The position numbers and the translations under genes were made by a program. A stretch of 64,000 bases of DNA, taken from NCBI GenBank assembly GCA_934047225.1, contig CAKOHE010000081.1, forward strand, positions 124,001 through 188,000, read 5' to 3'. Positions 47,722 to 56,536 of this stretch are shown here, piece by piece. How positions within the stretch are numbered: position 1 is the first letter of the stretch; the number at the start of each line of letters is the position of its first letter. The notes beneath the pieces are model-generated. The model saw only the letters and a program-made list of their open reading frames with translations, searched no databases and was not told the DNA's origin. The DNA is from Ypsolopha sequella (lineage: Eukaryota; Arthropoda; Insecta; Lepidoptera; Ypsolophidae).

Positions 47722-48972
47722 ATGGGCGGTTGTGCGATTCGTAATTGTAAAAATCGCTCTGAAAAAGGCGGAATAATTAGACTTTTTACTTTTCCCAAAA
47801 ATGAATTGATGGCTCAAGAGTGGCTTCGCTATTGTGGCCCAAAAGCCAGCATCAGAAATTGTAAGTCCTACTTACGCCATTTATCCAATATAGTTGTATA
47901 TATACTTACATCGTTTCCTATAAAACGTCTACAAGGATTTTTACAATATTTACAGTACATAGAAGGTATTTCGGGGCGCGAAAAATCAATCTGTTATGTA
48001 TCTAGATCTCATATTTGTGAAAAAATGTTCTATTTTGCGAGTTTCCACGAGCAAATCGGCTGTAATTGTACAAGATTGAAAGGATGATGCAACTCTTCCC
48101 TTGGCGTTTGGTCCAAAATTTGAAAACCTTTTATCCACGAATGAAACCTATGCCAATCCATAGATCTTATCAGCAGTAGCAACTTTTAGTACGACACCAA
48201 AAAAATCTAAGAAGGGAAAACAGATATGGTGATAAGAATGTAAAAAAATATAATCTGTTTTTTTCTTATTCATGATATTTCATGCCAGCGTTTCTATTTA
48301 TTATGCGTTTAATCGCTCCTTTCGAGTTGCAACTATTTTTTTTAACCGAGACGTAAGATTGGCATACGGTATCACATTTTTTTTACGCATTAATAAATAA
48401 TGGTTTCTTTCCAACATTATTTTTCGACATGTAACATTTTTTTTTATTGGTCGACTTCACTTTCTGGATATCCTTCGAAAAAATTACATGAATAATTAAA
48501 TTTTTTTGGGGATGTTTTCTAGGCAAAAGACCAGATAAAATAATAATAAAAAATTCCTCATGAATTTATCAATTCCGTGCTCTCTCACGTTCATGTATTT
48601 TTTTTGCTGCATTTTTTTTCGTAGTAATTATTTTGGTCTATGTGTGGTATTTATTCTAAGAAAAGTAAGTTATAGTGACAAATTTTATGTAATATTTATA
48701 TGAAGCTCTAAGATCACGTTAAATTTCGTTACGTGCAGAAGTTAGTGTGGTGTTTTCCATACGCTTTATTTATTACTTTGAATGGCGAATTTTCACTAGT
48801 ATTTTCTTTCACAGCGAGAGTGTGTTCAATTCATTTTGCGACTTCTGACTACATAAAGCTATTAAGGGACATTTTATTGAATACTTCCCACTTTAGCCGC
48901 CACACCCATCCCTCTGCAGCTGAAAAGTTAAAATTCACATGCATTCCTAGTAATTTATTTCTAAGGACATAA
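47722..48972 (+). CDS. THAP-domain protein, two-exon candidate
   Basis: Exon 1, 47722-47860, begins MGGCAIRNCKN and contains FTFPKNELMAQEWLRY. It ends at the strong donor ATT|GTAAGT. Exon 2, 48815-48972, follows the acceptor TTTCTTTCACAG and encodes RVCSIHFATSDYIKLL and KLKFTCIPSNLFLRT before TAA. Both junctions are phase 1, and splicing gives about 98 residues. The product carries the whole THAP signature: Cys4, Cys9, Cys50 and His53 as zinc ligands (C-x4-C-x40-C-x2-H), Pro25, Trp34, Phe54, and a C-terminal box (LKFTCIPSNLF) matching the family's AVPTIF-type box. THAP domains bind DNA and occur in transcription factors and P-element-type transposases. The protein ends right after the domain, so it is either a short THAP protein, a 5' fragment of a longer gene, or a domesticated or dead transposase head. 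The intron (954 bp) holds a decayed duplicate of exon 2. Unspliced, exon 1 reads on for 121 residues to 48087. Confidence 0.6.
47956..48166 (+). pseudogene. Decayed duplicate of the THAP second exon
   Basis: After an acceptor-like TTTACAATATTTACAG (47940-47955) the sequence encodes ICYVSRSHICEKMF and, further on, TRLK. A one-base shift then gives DDATLPLAFGPKFENLL. The order mirrors a THAP second exon (VCSxHFxxxxF, then RLKxDAVP). The zinc ligands do not fit C-x2-H, the phase used by exon 1 meets a TAG, and a frameshift breaks the LKxDA box. I read it as an old alternative or duplicated exon that lost function, leaving the copy at 48815 as the usable one. Confidence 0.5.
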
Positions 48973-49560
48973 AAATTTCCACGATTCCCGAGTTTTAAAG
49001 TTTGAGAACCGTCGATAGCGTGATGACGTACTCAAGTTCCCCCATTTTGGAACACAAAACCTCCACACATCACCAAGGAACATACCTTGTTTCATTATAC
49101 CATGGTTATGCCTAATTATTATTACCAATCACGGCGGCTACGCTCGAGTGACGGGGCCCTGACTTAGCCCAGACACGATAAATTTAAAGTTGTTTCAATT
49201 AAAGTTTTTGTATTTGTGTTTCAAGTAACTACGTACATAGTTTTGCGATATCAGACCTACTTTTGAATGTGTCTTTCTCGAATACCGATAGGTAGGGTAT
49301 TGCGATGCTACATTGTATTGCCAGGTTACCTGTAGGCCAGGCCTACAATGTGTTTTGCACTTGATACACGTTAGCGACTGCGTAAAATATTTCGTATGAA
49401 AAATTATGGTTACTCTCATAAACCACCAGGGGTGCTGTGCAATTTCTCATATAAATATTTCACGCTGCAAAACTTATGGTAGGCGTACTGGCCCCAATTA
49501 TACTCACTCCGCCTTCCTAGTGAGATGGCTGGCACACGCAATATGCAGCAGCCTGTACTA
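48973..49560. other. No recognised gene
   Basis: Intergenic sequence. The short frames on both strands around 49195-49560 look like shadows. Nothing regulatory was recognised. Confidence 0.45.
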
Positions 49561-49704
49561 CTCGAGTCGTGCTTGGAAGGCGGCGGCACGGGGGTGCGGC
49601 GCGGCGGATGGCGAGGTCGCGGACAGACGCGCCAGCTCCTCGCACACAGTCTCACAAATGTTGCGCACGTAGCGAGCGCTCGCACTGCCGCAGACGCTGT
49701 CCAC
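49561..49704 (-). CDS. Candidate minus-strand exon, unknown protein
   Basis: After an acceptor-like CACGCCTCCAG (minus strand, 49715-49705) a 48-codon frame reads VDSVCGSASARYVRNICETV, continues CEELARLSATSPSAAPHPRA and ends at TAG (49560-49558). The frame is also open for seven codons upstream (HLQSRLQ). Composition is balanced, with an amphipathic first half and an Ala/Pro-rich second half, and it is GC-rich against AT-rich neighbours. It could be a last exon, or an internal exon using a donor inside CTCGA|GTAGTA. I recognise no family. The competing 89-residue minus frame (49685-49416) and three plus frames over the same DNA look less protein-like. Confidence 0.35.
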
Positions 49705-49913
49705 CTGGAGGCGTGATTGCAGATGTTACATTTGTGATAGGTGACGGGATAGTTTAAAGTTTAGAAGCGGTTTCTTGGTGCGGTCCGGTTACGATCACTG
49801 TCACTCATAACAAGAAAGAAAAACAGGTGGCGCAGCTATCGCTTGGCCTTTTAAACTGACACTGAATTATTTCTAAAGAATATTTTAATTAATTTCTTGT
49901 AAATAATGTAACC

Positions 49914-49914
<1 letters not shown>

Positions 49915-49957
<43 letters not shown>
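49915..49957. repeat. ATC microsatellite
   Basis: About fourteen ATC units. The Helitron begins within or immediately after the last one, so the microsatellite may have been its insertion site. Confidence 0.95.
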
Positions 49958-49961
<4 letters not shown>

Positions 49962-50830
49962 ATATATAAAAAGAGAAGTCCTGACTGACTCACTCATTCA
50001 CTGACTCACTCATTCACTGACTCACTCATTCACTGACTCACTCATTCACTGACTCATCAACGCACAGCCCAAACGCTTAGACCTAGAAAGCTGAAATTTT
50101 GCACAGAACTTTCTTTTGTAATGTAGACAAGGAATAAGAAAGGATTTTTCGAAATTCGGCCTCTATTGGGGTGAAACGGGGGTCCACAGTTTGTATGGGG
50201 AAACAAGATTAGTTAGACTATTTTATTCTAGACTTCACAGGAGTACTCCTATCTATAATTGAGTAAACATGTGTTTCAAATTTTTTCAGAATTCAACCCC
50301 TAAATGACAAAGTCTGAAAATCAACACGGGTATCGTTTGTATGGTTTATCGGGTCACTGATTACGAAAACAACAACGATTTCTAAATCCAATGTAGTGGA
50401 CGTAAAATACCTAATGGGGCGTGATGGGGTTGAAATGTTAAAATGTGTAAATATCAATATGGGTGTCGTTTTTATGGTTTTTTGTGACGTCAATTACGAA
50501 AATGGAATCGATTTTGAAATTGAATATAGTGAATATAAAAATTCTTGAAAGTATGTGTGCCATAGCAAATCGGCTGTAACAGACGGACAGACAGACAGCC
50601 ACACAACTGATCCTATTTGGGTTACATTTTTTTCCTTTTGAGGTATCTATCTTTCTATATATCCACAATATATCTATCTATATCCCAGCAAAATATCTTA
50701 GAACGCAAGGTGGTACATCCTTAGGGGTTGGATCACGGGGTGCCAAAATATATTATAATGTTTGTTTCTGAAAAAAAAATGTAATTTGTTTTCTGTAGGC
50801 CACGCGGGCGGAGCCGCGGGCAGAAGCTAG
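49958..50830 (+). mobile_element. Non-autonomous Helitron, 873 bp
   Basis: The 5' end TCATATATATAAAAAGAGAA follows an A, and the 3' end is a GC-rich hairpin region (GCGGGCGGAGCCGCGGGC) followed by AGAAGCTAG and then T, as expected for insertion between A and T without target duplication. Near the 5' end a 16-bp unit (ACTCACTCATTCACTG) is repeated about four times at 49988-50055. The next phrase, 'acgcacagcccaaacgctta', is typical of insect Helitrons from memory. An internal diverged duplication of about 130 bp (50322 and 50450) is present. No Rep/helicase is encoded, so it needs a helper. Confidence 0.85.
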
Positions 50831-51185
50831 TAACAGATAAAACTGCTGTTTTGAAATGCTTAAACAATAATCTTTTCAACGATACCCATGGCGCAGATTG
50901 CTTCCCCATTGAATGAATGAAAGATAGAATATTATTTTTATGATAAGTGCGAAGAGGCTAGCACGAATTAAACGAACTGTAACTATGATTGTGAATCGGT
51001 GAATCATAAGGATTATATCGGATTTGAACGATGATCTATTTCAATCCTCAGGGCGAGTGAATATCCAGACGCCTGCAGTTCAAATTCCCTATTTGTAAAT
51101 AATTTAAGGGTCAATCAACTTTTCATTTCTTTCACTTTTCCCTTAAGGAAAATTATTCTAAGTCCTTAAGAGCGGTTTAGCAGCC
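50831..51185. other. No recognised feature
   Basis: Short spacer between the Helitron and the foldback element. No open frame or repeat was recognised. Confidence 0.45.
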
Positions 51186-51505
51186 GGATTGTGAAAAACC
51201 CGCCTTTTTCTAATTAGTAGAAACAGAACACTTATTCGAAATTTACTCAATAGTTCCTCAACAAAAACTTATTAACTATGTTTTGCGTAAACTGTGATTG
51301 CAAAGTTTCCGTTGGTTCCTGTAAATTACAATTTTAAAGATTAAGTTTAAAATTTACAGAAACCAATGGAAACTTTGCTATGGCAGCATACACAATACAT
51401 ATATATAATAATACATAATAAGGTTTTGTTCAGGAACTATTGAGTAAACTTTAAATATGAAGTGTTCTGTTTCGATTAATAAAAAAGGCGTGTTTTACAC
51501 AATCC
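51186..51505. mobile_element. 320-bp foldback element with nested inverted repeats
   Basis: Outer arms 51186-51273 and 51418-51505 pair with mismatches (GGATTGTGAAAAACCCGCCT against the reverse of GGCGTGTTTTACACAATCC, and 'actcaatagttcctcaac' with 'tgttcaggaactattgagt'). Inner arms (about 51299-51330 and 51352-51379) pair through GCAAAGTTTCCGTTGGTTCC. The whole element folds on itself. It sits against the gypsy integrase fragment, and its right edge may mark where that coding region was cut. Confidence 0.75.
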
Positions 51506-51514
51506 AGATACTGT

Positions 51515-52084
51515 AGTTCTATCGAAACAATAAAAACATTAAAGGACATTATTGCCCAATTTGGAAACCCAACCCGTATAGTAACAGATAGAGGTGTAGC
51601 CTTTACAAGTCGCTATTTTAAGCTGTTTGCGGAGGAATTTCAGTTCAAACATGTCTTAAATGCTATAGCCAGCCCTAGATCAAATGGGCAGGTTGAACGT
51701 GTTAATCGAACAATTATAGATGGTTTAAACACGATGACTGAGAGCGAGAGCACATGGGATGAAAAATTGACTGATGTAGTTTGGGGCATTAATAACACAC
51801 CGAACTCAACAACTAGTTTTTCCCCATTTAAGCTTATGTTTGGACATGAAAACTCTCGTTTGCCAGCATATCTCGATAGAGAATCTCAGAACTCTGTTCT
51901 TCAAGAGCAATCATTACAAAGTAGAAGAGAAATAGCGAAGCGTAGAATTGACAGAAACATGACTTTAATGAAAAAAAGATTTGATCGTAACCGTAAGAAA
52001 TGTCAGAAGTATACGGTAGGACAATTAGTTTTATGGAAGGGTGGAGCCACTACGGATACTACTGCTAAAGTCTCGCAGAAGTAA
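51515..52084 (+). pseudogene. Ty3/gypsy-type integrase fragment
   Basis: An open frame of about 190 codons from the element boundary reads IETIKTLKDIIAQFGNPTRI, VTDRGVAFTS and ASPRSNGQVERVNRTI. These carry the second catalytic Asp (in TDRG) and the Glu (in QVERVNR) of the retroviral-type integrase core. The frame then passes VWGINNTPNSTTSFSPFKLM and a basic C-terminal part to a stop at 52084. The zinc-binding N-terminus, the first catalytic Asp and all upstream pol domains are missing. No LTR was recognised. The frame is uninterrupted, so this piece is not ancient. Confidence 0.85.
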
Positions 52085-52088
52085 AAAG

Positions 52089-52243
52089 TTTTTGAAAAAA
52101 ATTTGATCGGACTCGGCCTCGCTGGCGCGTTCTCCGTCCTCACATGCTCGTTTTTCGGCCTCGCTAGAAAGACACTTGAAGGCTCGGCCTTCGGCCTCGC
52201 CATTAGATCCGAAGAAATGTCCGATCAAATTTTTTTCAAAAAA
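52089..52243. repeat. Inverted repeat around a CG-rich core
   Basis: Arms 52089-52113 and 52219-52243 ('gaaaaaaatttgatcggac' and its reverse) enclose GC-rich DNA with GGCTCGGCCTTCGGCCTCGCC-type words related to the motifs at 31170-32345. Confidence 0.7.
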
Positions 52244-52439
52244 GTGTCAAAATCCTTGTCGGTTGTCAAAAAGTGTCAAATTTAACAATGAATTCGTAAT
52301 CACCGACCCCATTTGCCTCTTGATACCGAGTTTCAAGCGAATCGGAGCACTTTTTTGGACCTGTCAAAAAATGTCAAAACCTGTCAAATGTCAAATTTTT
52401 TTTATGCGGTCGGGAAGCCCTCGGCAAACCGATCACTAA

Positions 52440-52850
52440 AGTCGAAACCGCAACTCGCTAGGACTTACGGTTCGGGAGATATAGCCGATCAAAGTTTTGG
52501 CAAAAATAAATTTTTTTTCGACTTTTTTTTTTTTTTCATTTTCAGTTAGAGCTCGTCGAGCCCTTTTCTTAGAGTACCATGAACATGGGTCTAGCTTCAG
52601 CCGTTTTGGAGATACAGCCCGTTAAAGTTTTGACACTGTGGGGGGCTAGATCTCGGCGAGACCTTTTCTTAGACACCCATCAACATGGGTCTAACTCAAG
52701 CCGTCTAGGAGATACGGGCGGTTAAAGTTTTGACATTAAAAAAAAAAAAAACTTTTTTGGCACCCTATGGTCCGACCCCTAGGGATGTACCACCTTCCGT
52801 TCCGAAGATATGGCCAAAACAATTTTTTTTTCGGTACATCCCTTAAAAAA
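52440..52850. repeat. Diverged tandem units of about 100 bp
   Basis: 'ccttttcttaga' with 'aacatgggtctagc', 'ggagatacagcc' and 'gttaaagttttgacac' occurs at 52561 and again, changed, at 52661 (period 100). Weaker related lines lie at about 52475 and 52795. No coding content. Confidence 0.6.
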
Positions 52851-53903
52851 AAAAAGGCAAACAAACACGCATGCATAGCATAGTAAAGTAATCGTCACTG
52901 ACTGAGTTATGTCAGTTATCGAGCGAGCAACTAAAGTATAATGCAAAACTATTGTACCCTAACCCAAAGGAGGCCCCAGGCCCAGACGCGCGAATCCACG
53001 CGACATCTCTCTATATCTCTACTGTGTGAATGTGTGCGTGCGTCAAACAAGATGCGACACAGCTACTAGCCGTTCAGAATTTGTACTGAATACGGGCGTA
53101 TTTCGTAATACCAAAAATGTTGAATGAAAACTTAATGTGTTTTAAATTTCGTTTTAATAATCTGTAACTTGATAACATAGGCTATGTTTCCGCTCGAACA
53201 ATATCTTACGTTTTGTTGTTTTTAATACAAAACAAATAAGAAGAAAACGATTAATTTACGGTGTAAAAATGTGCGAATTGCAAATCGCTGACATTTCGTT
53301 TCAGGTTAGTATTTTGGAAGGAAACATTAGCATGAACCTATAAAAATACTGTCTTAATCAGAATAACAGCATAATTTGGTTGAAATATGCTCGAATTGCA
53401 AATGATTTTGGTATTACGTTTGTATGGATAATTATATTGGCATCGGCCTCTTAACCATCGACCCCTATTCCCGCCAGTAACTCCGAGCACGTGTCATCAC
53501 AACGCAACTATCATGACTTCCTTTGATTAAATTTATATGAAATAATTAGTATGTGTGTATCAAATGATTATGAATATTATTAGTTTTGTTTGGTTAGAAT
53601 TTATATTTATGGATTTGTATAATCTCCGCTTTTTCTAGTTATTTATTTTGGCGCCGACTACAGTGGCGCCAAGGTTGTCATTTTAATCAGTATCAACAAC
53701 TGTATTTTTCAAATATGTACCAGTTACTTTGTAAATACTCGTTACAATTATCTCCTAATTATATCATGTATTTATATAGCCGTAAAACTAGAATTCAATG
53801 GTTAGAATCTTTTGTTTAGAAATTTAAATTATTGTATTCAACTTCCGGTATAGAAATTGAGCTCGGACATTATAAAAACGGAGGTAAGATGGAAACAACT
53901 CAC
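52851..53903. other. No recognised gene
   Basis: Intergenic, AT-rich to the right. A small palindrome, TTGGCGCC..GGCGCCAA, lies near 53649-53674. The final part before 54003 is the probable 3' untranslated region of the SmD1 copy. Confidence 0.45.
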
Positions 53904-54081
53904 ATTTATCAACTGTACGTTACCTGAATATATTGTAAGGGGAAACGCTGCCCAAATGCACAATGAAGTTTGGAACTTAAATTAGCTAAAACTGACTGGG
54001 TTTTCATCGACGGCCCCTGCCTCGGCCGCCGCGGCCGCCATCGCCTCTCGGGCCTCCGCGCCCGCCTCGAGCACCACCACC

Positions 54082-54850
54082 AGGTACGAACATCGAGTGG
54101 GCCGACTCGGTTAAGTACCTGGGATGCCACATAGATCACCGGCTACGCATGGGGCCTCAGGTTGATCACGCCGTCCGCCAAACCAAGGCGGCAAGGGCGC
54201 TCCTGAGGCCCGTGCTAACATCAAGACTTCCACTTCGGACCAAGACGATGATCTACAAGACGTACCTGCGCTCCCGCCTTACTTATGCGGCGCCTGCGTG
54301 GTACGGCTTGGCATCTGCGACCAACCGGCAGAGACTCCAGGCGCAACAAAACATTGCCCTGCGTGCAATCACCGGCGCACACTACCTAACGAGGAACACG
54401 ACCATCGCAACGGATCTGGGGGTTGAGAGCGTTGAAGAGTTCGTGCGCCGTTTGGCCCGTGTCATCTATGACCGGGCCGACAACGGCCCGCACGAGCATC
54501 TCCGTGTACTCGCCCCCACGTACGACAGATCCCCCACCGGACGACCCTACCCTCGAGAGCTGCTGCGTGAGTCATCCGCGAGCAGCTCAGAAGAAGATGT
54601 CGGAGATTGAAGACGGACTGGGCTGCCGGTGACGTTACCACCGGCAGTCATGAAAAGGGAGTGGAACTGCCGGTCGTACAGCCGGCGGCCCGTCACGACG
54701 CGATCTCCGACATGCCGCCAACCATCATATTGGCGGCCCCCCCCGGACCCGCGGGTTGAAGCCCGCGGAGTTGAAGCCCGGGCAAAGATGTATACATCAA
54801 GGCCCGTACCTTCGACCGCCCTTCGGGCGGCCGAAGACGACCCACGTATC
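54082..54850 (+). mobile_element. Jockey-like LINE, 5'-truncated, inserted in the SmD1 tail
   Basis: Plus-strand frame 54082-54610 reads IEWADSVKYLGCHIDHRLRM, LLRPVLTSRLPLRTKTMIYK, YLRSRLTYAAPAWYGLASAT and LQAQQNIALRAITGAHYLTR. This is the part of a Jockey-clade polyprotein after the reverse-transcriptase catalytic site, ending at TGA 54608-54610. About 240 bp of GC-rich 3' sequence with the hairpin CCGCCCTTCGGGCGG follows. No poly(A) tail is evident. GCACCACC occurs on both sides (54071-54078 and 54851-54858) and may be the target-site duplication, though it is also part of the host repeat. The frame is intact over 176 codons, so the insertion is fairly young. Confidence 0.85.
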
Positions 54851-55135
54851 GCACCACCGCCTCTCAGGCCTTCGCGCCCGCCACGGCCTCTCCCGCGCCC
54901 GCCTCGAGCACCACCGCCTCTCGGGCCTCCGCGCCCGCCACGGCCTCTCCCGCGCCCGCCTCGAGCACCACCGCCTCTCGGGCCTCCGCGCCCGCCACGG
55001 CCTCTCCCGCGCCCGCCTCGAGCACCACCGCCTCTCGGGCCTCCGCGCCCGCCACGGCCTCTCCCGCGCCCGCCTCGAGCACCACCGCCTCTCGGGCCTC
55101 CGGGCCCGCCTCGAGCACCACCGCCCCGCGGGAAG
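54851..55135 (-). repeat. 57-bp coding minisatellite in the SmD1 tail
   Basis: About 4.5 units of GCCTCTCGGGCCTCCGCGCC, CGCCACGGCCTCTCCCGCGC, CCGCCTCGAGCACCACC (plus strand). In the SmD1 frame one unit gives 19 residues, [19 protein letters not shown]. Units are nearly identical; the last on the right lacks the middle third. Part of one more unit lies beyond the LINE at 54044-54081. The tail is thereby longer than in typical SmD1 proteins. The Pro-rich plus-strand frames here are antisense artefacts. Confidence 0.9.
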
Positions 55136-55419
55136 CCATCGCGTTTACCGCGGCCTCTCGGCGCATCATCGATGAGCAAAGTCTCCAGCGGTAGACTGTC
55201 AGGGAGGATGTAATATCTGATATCGTTTCCTCTGATACTGAGCGTCTCCAGTTGAATAGGTTCACGGTTCTTTAAAGTGAAAGGAAGAAGATGGGGGAGG
55301 CCTTTGCCCGACAATGGGATGAACTATACCTAGTTACCTAAATAAAGTGAATGATAAGTGAATTAAGTCTTTATTTTACACAAATGACATTTTCATGCAA
55401 TCTTATTATGAACTTTTGA

Positions 55420-56014
55420 TGGTTGCGCTGATTATCGCATTTAAATCTGCCGCCATTGATAAAACGCATGCATTTAGTGTATTTATTTATTTTGATAAGG
55501 ATAATTGGTTGATTGACATATCTGGCCTTTCCTGTGCCCATCTCCCTCCTGCACATACCTTACTAGCATACTAGAGCGAGACAGCGACTGTTTTTCGCTC
55601 GGCGGCCGCGACTCCTCGCGGTGAAAAATGGAACTTATCGAGTCGCAAATGAGCAAGCAAGCTAGTGGATTGTTGTGTGGTTTAAATATTTTTGTAAATC
55701 GAAGTATAGACCGAAATTGTGCGTAACCTCTCTTCAGAACTTCAGAACCCTTGTGCCCAGTGTAATTTTGGTGGATTCCTTGGTTCAGTGGAAGACCACG
55801 ACAAGCTGACTTGCCGGCCGGCATCCGTCCATGTGAAAGCTTACATCGATAACTCCAGGAATAAGGTATTGTGCATTCCTTTCTTTACCGAACGATTTTT
55901 CTCTTGTCTTATTTTACCAAAATCGTTCAATTAGTCCTTCCCTCTGTGTCAGGATCGTGTCAATCAATCCTACAGTCCATTTCACCCGTCCGCCATAGTT
56001 AGCCCGCGCCACCA
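55420..56014 (+). repeat. BEL/Pao 5' LTR
   Basis: 595 bp from TGGTTGCGCTG to CCGCGCCACCA. It contains 71-residue plus and 113-residue minus open frames that recur in the 3' LTR and are not genes. 'tgttggtccatatcgaccc' just downstream (from 56018) is the likely primer-binding region; the tRNA was not identified. Confidence 0.93.
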
Positions 56015-56536
56015 TTTTGTTGGTCCATATCGACCCGGATTTCTGAATCATTTGGTCGAATTCACATTATCGTAGATTCTGATTCAATAGGGAATAATCG
56101 CATCTCACACCTAGATAATTGAAAACATAGGCATTAGGGAGGTACCAGATGTAATTGTACGCGTCTTTCGTATTTTGTAGTTTCTGTTATACATAGGTAT
56201 AGGTAGTTAGTTATACCGCATTGGATTGTTTTCGAATATTTCGCTTCGACAGATAGTTTGCCGGCACGGGTCGGTCGCGCTCAGTAATTATTTCTATTTA
56301 CCCACTTGTTGATTTATTCAAACCCACAACTTGGTAAAAGCTCAAATATAACTTTAGTTTGTCCGCACCGCACAGTAAGAAGTATCCGCATATGTACAAA
56401 TACCTACCTGTTATTATCAGTCTATCTTGGTTGTCGCTGCGTCGTTTATCGGTTCTCCACCGCTTTCTTACGAATATTTGTTTGGGTTTGCAAATTAGTA
56501 GGTACCTAAGTAGGTATATAGACGTACAATATCGCG

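Larger units (their letters stand above)
53904..55278 (-). pseudogene. SmD1: SmD1 (snRNP core protein) 3' part, split by a LINE
   Basis: Minus strand from 55278: [54 protein letters not shown]. This is the Sm2 half and start of the arginine-glycine tail of Sm D1, a core protein of spliceosomal snRNPs. The tail continues as 19-residue repeats to 54851, is interrupted by a LINE (54850-54082), and resumes in frame at 54081 ([20 protein letters not shown]) to a natural end GRGRR and TGA at 54006-54004. AT-rich 3' untranslated sequence follows. The first ~45 residues (Sm1 motif) are absent. Upstream of TLK is repeat-like sequence ('cgggcaaaggcctccccc'). Thus it is a 5'-truncated retrocopy, or a last exon with the acceptor CTTTCACTTTAAAG. 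The open frame from 55314 reads through into antisense LINE sequence and stops at 54547, giving a chimeric tail if ever translated. Confidence 0.85.

Noticed and set aside
54629..55213. Pro/Arg-rich 194-residue plus-strand protein
   Set aside because: Antisense of the SmD1 arginine-glycine tail. The minus strand carries the recognisable Sm sequence.
55483..55934. 113- and 71-residue frames as host genes
   Set aside because: They lie inside the BEL 5' LTR and recur in the 3' LTR at 60354-60805.
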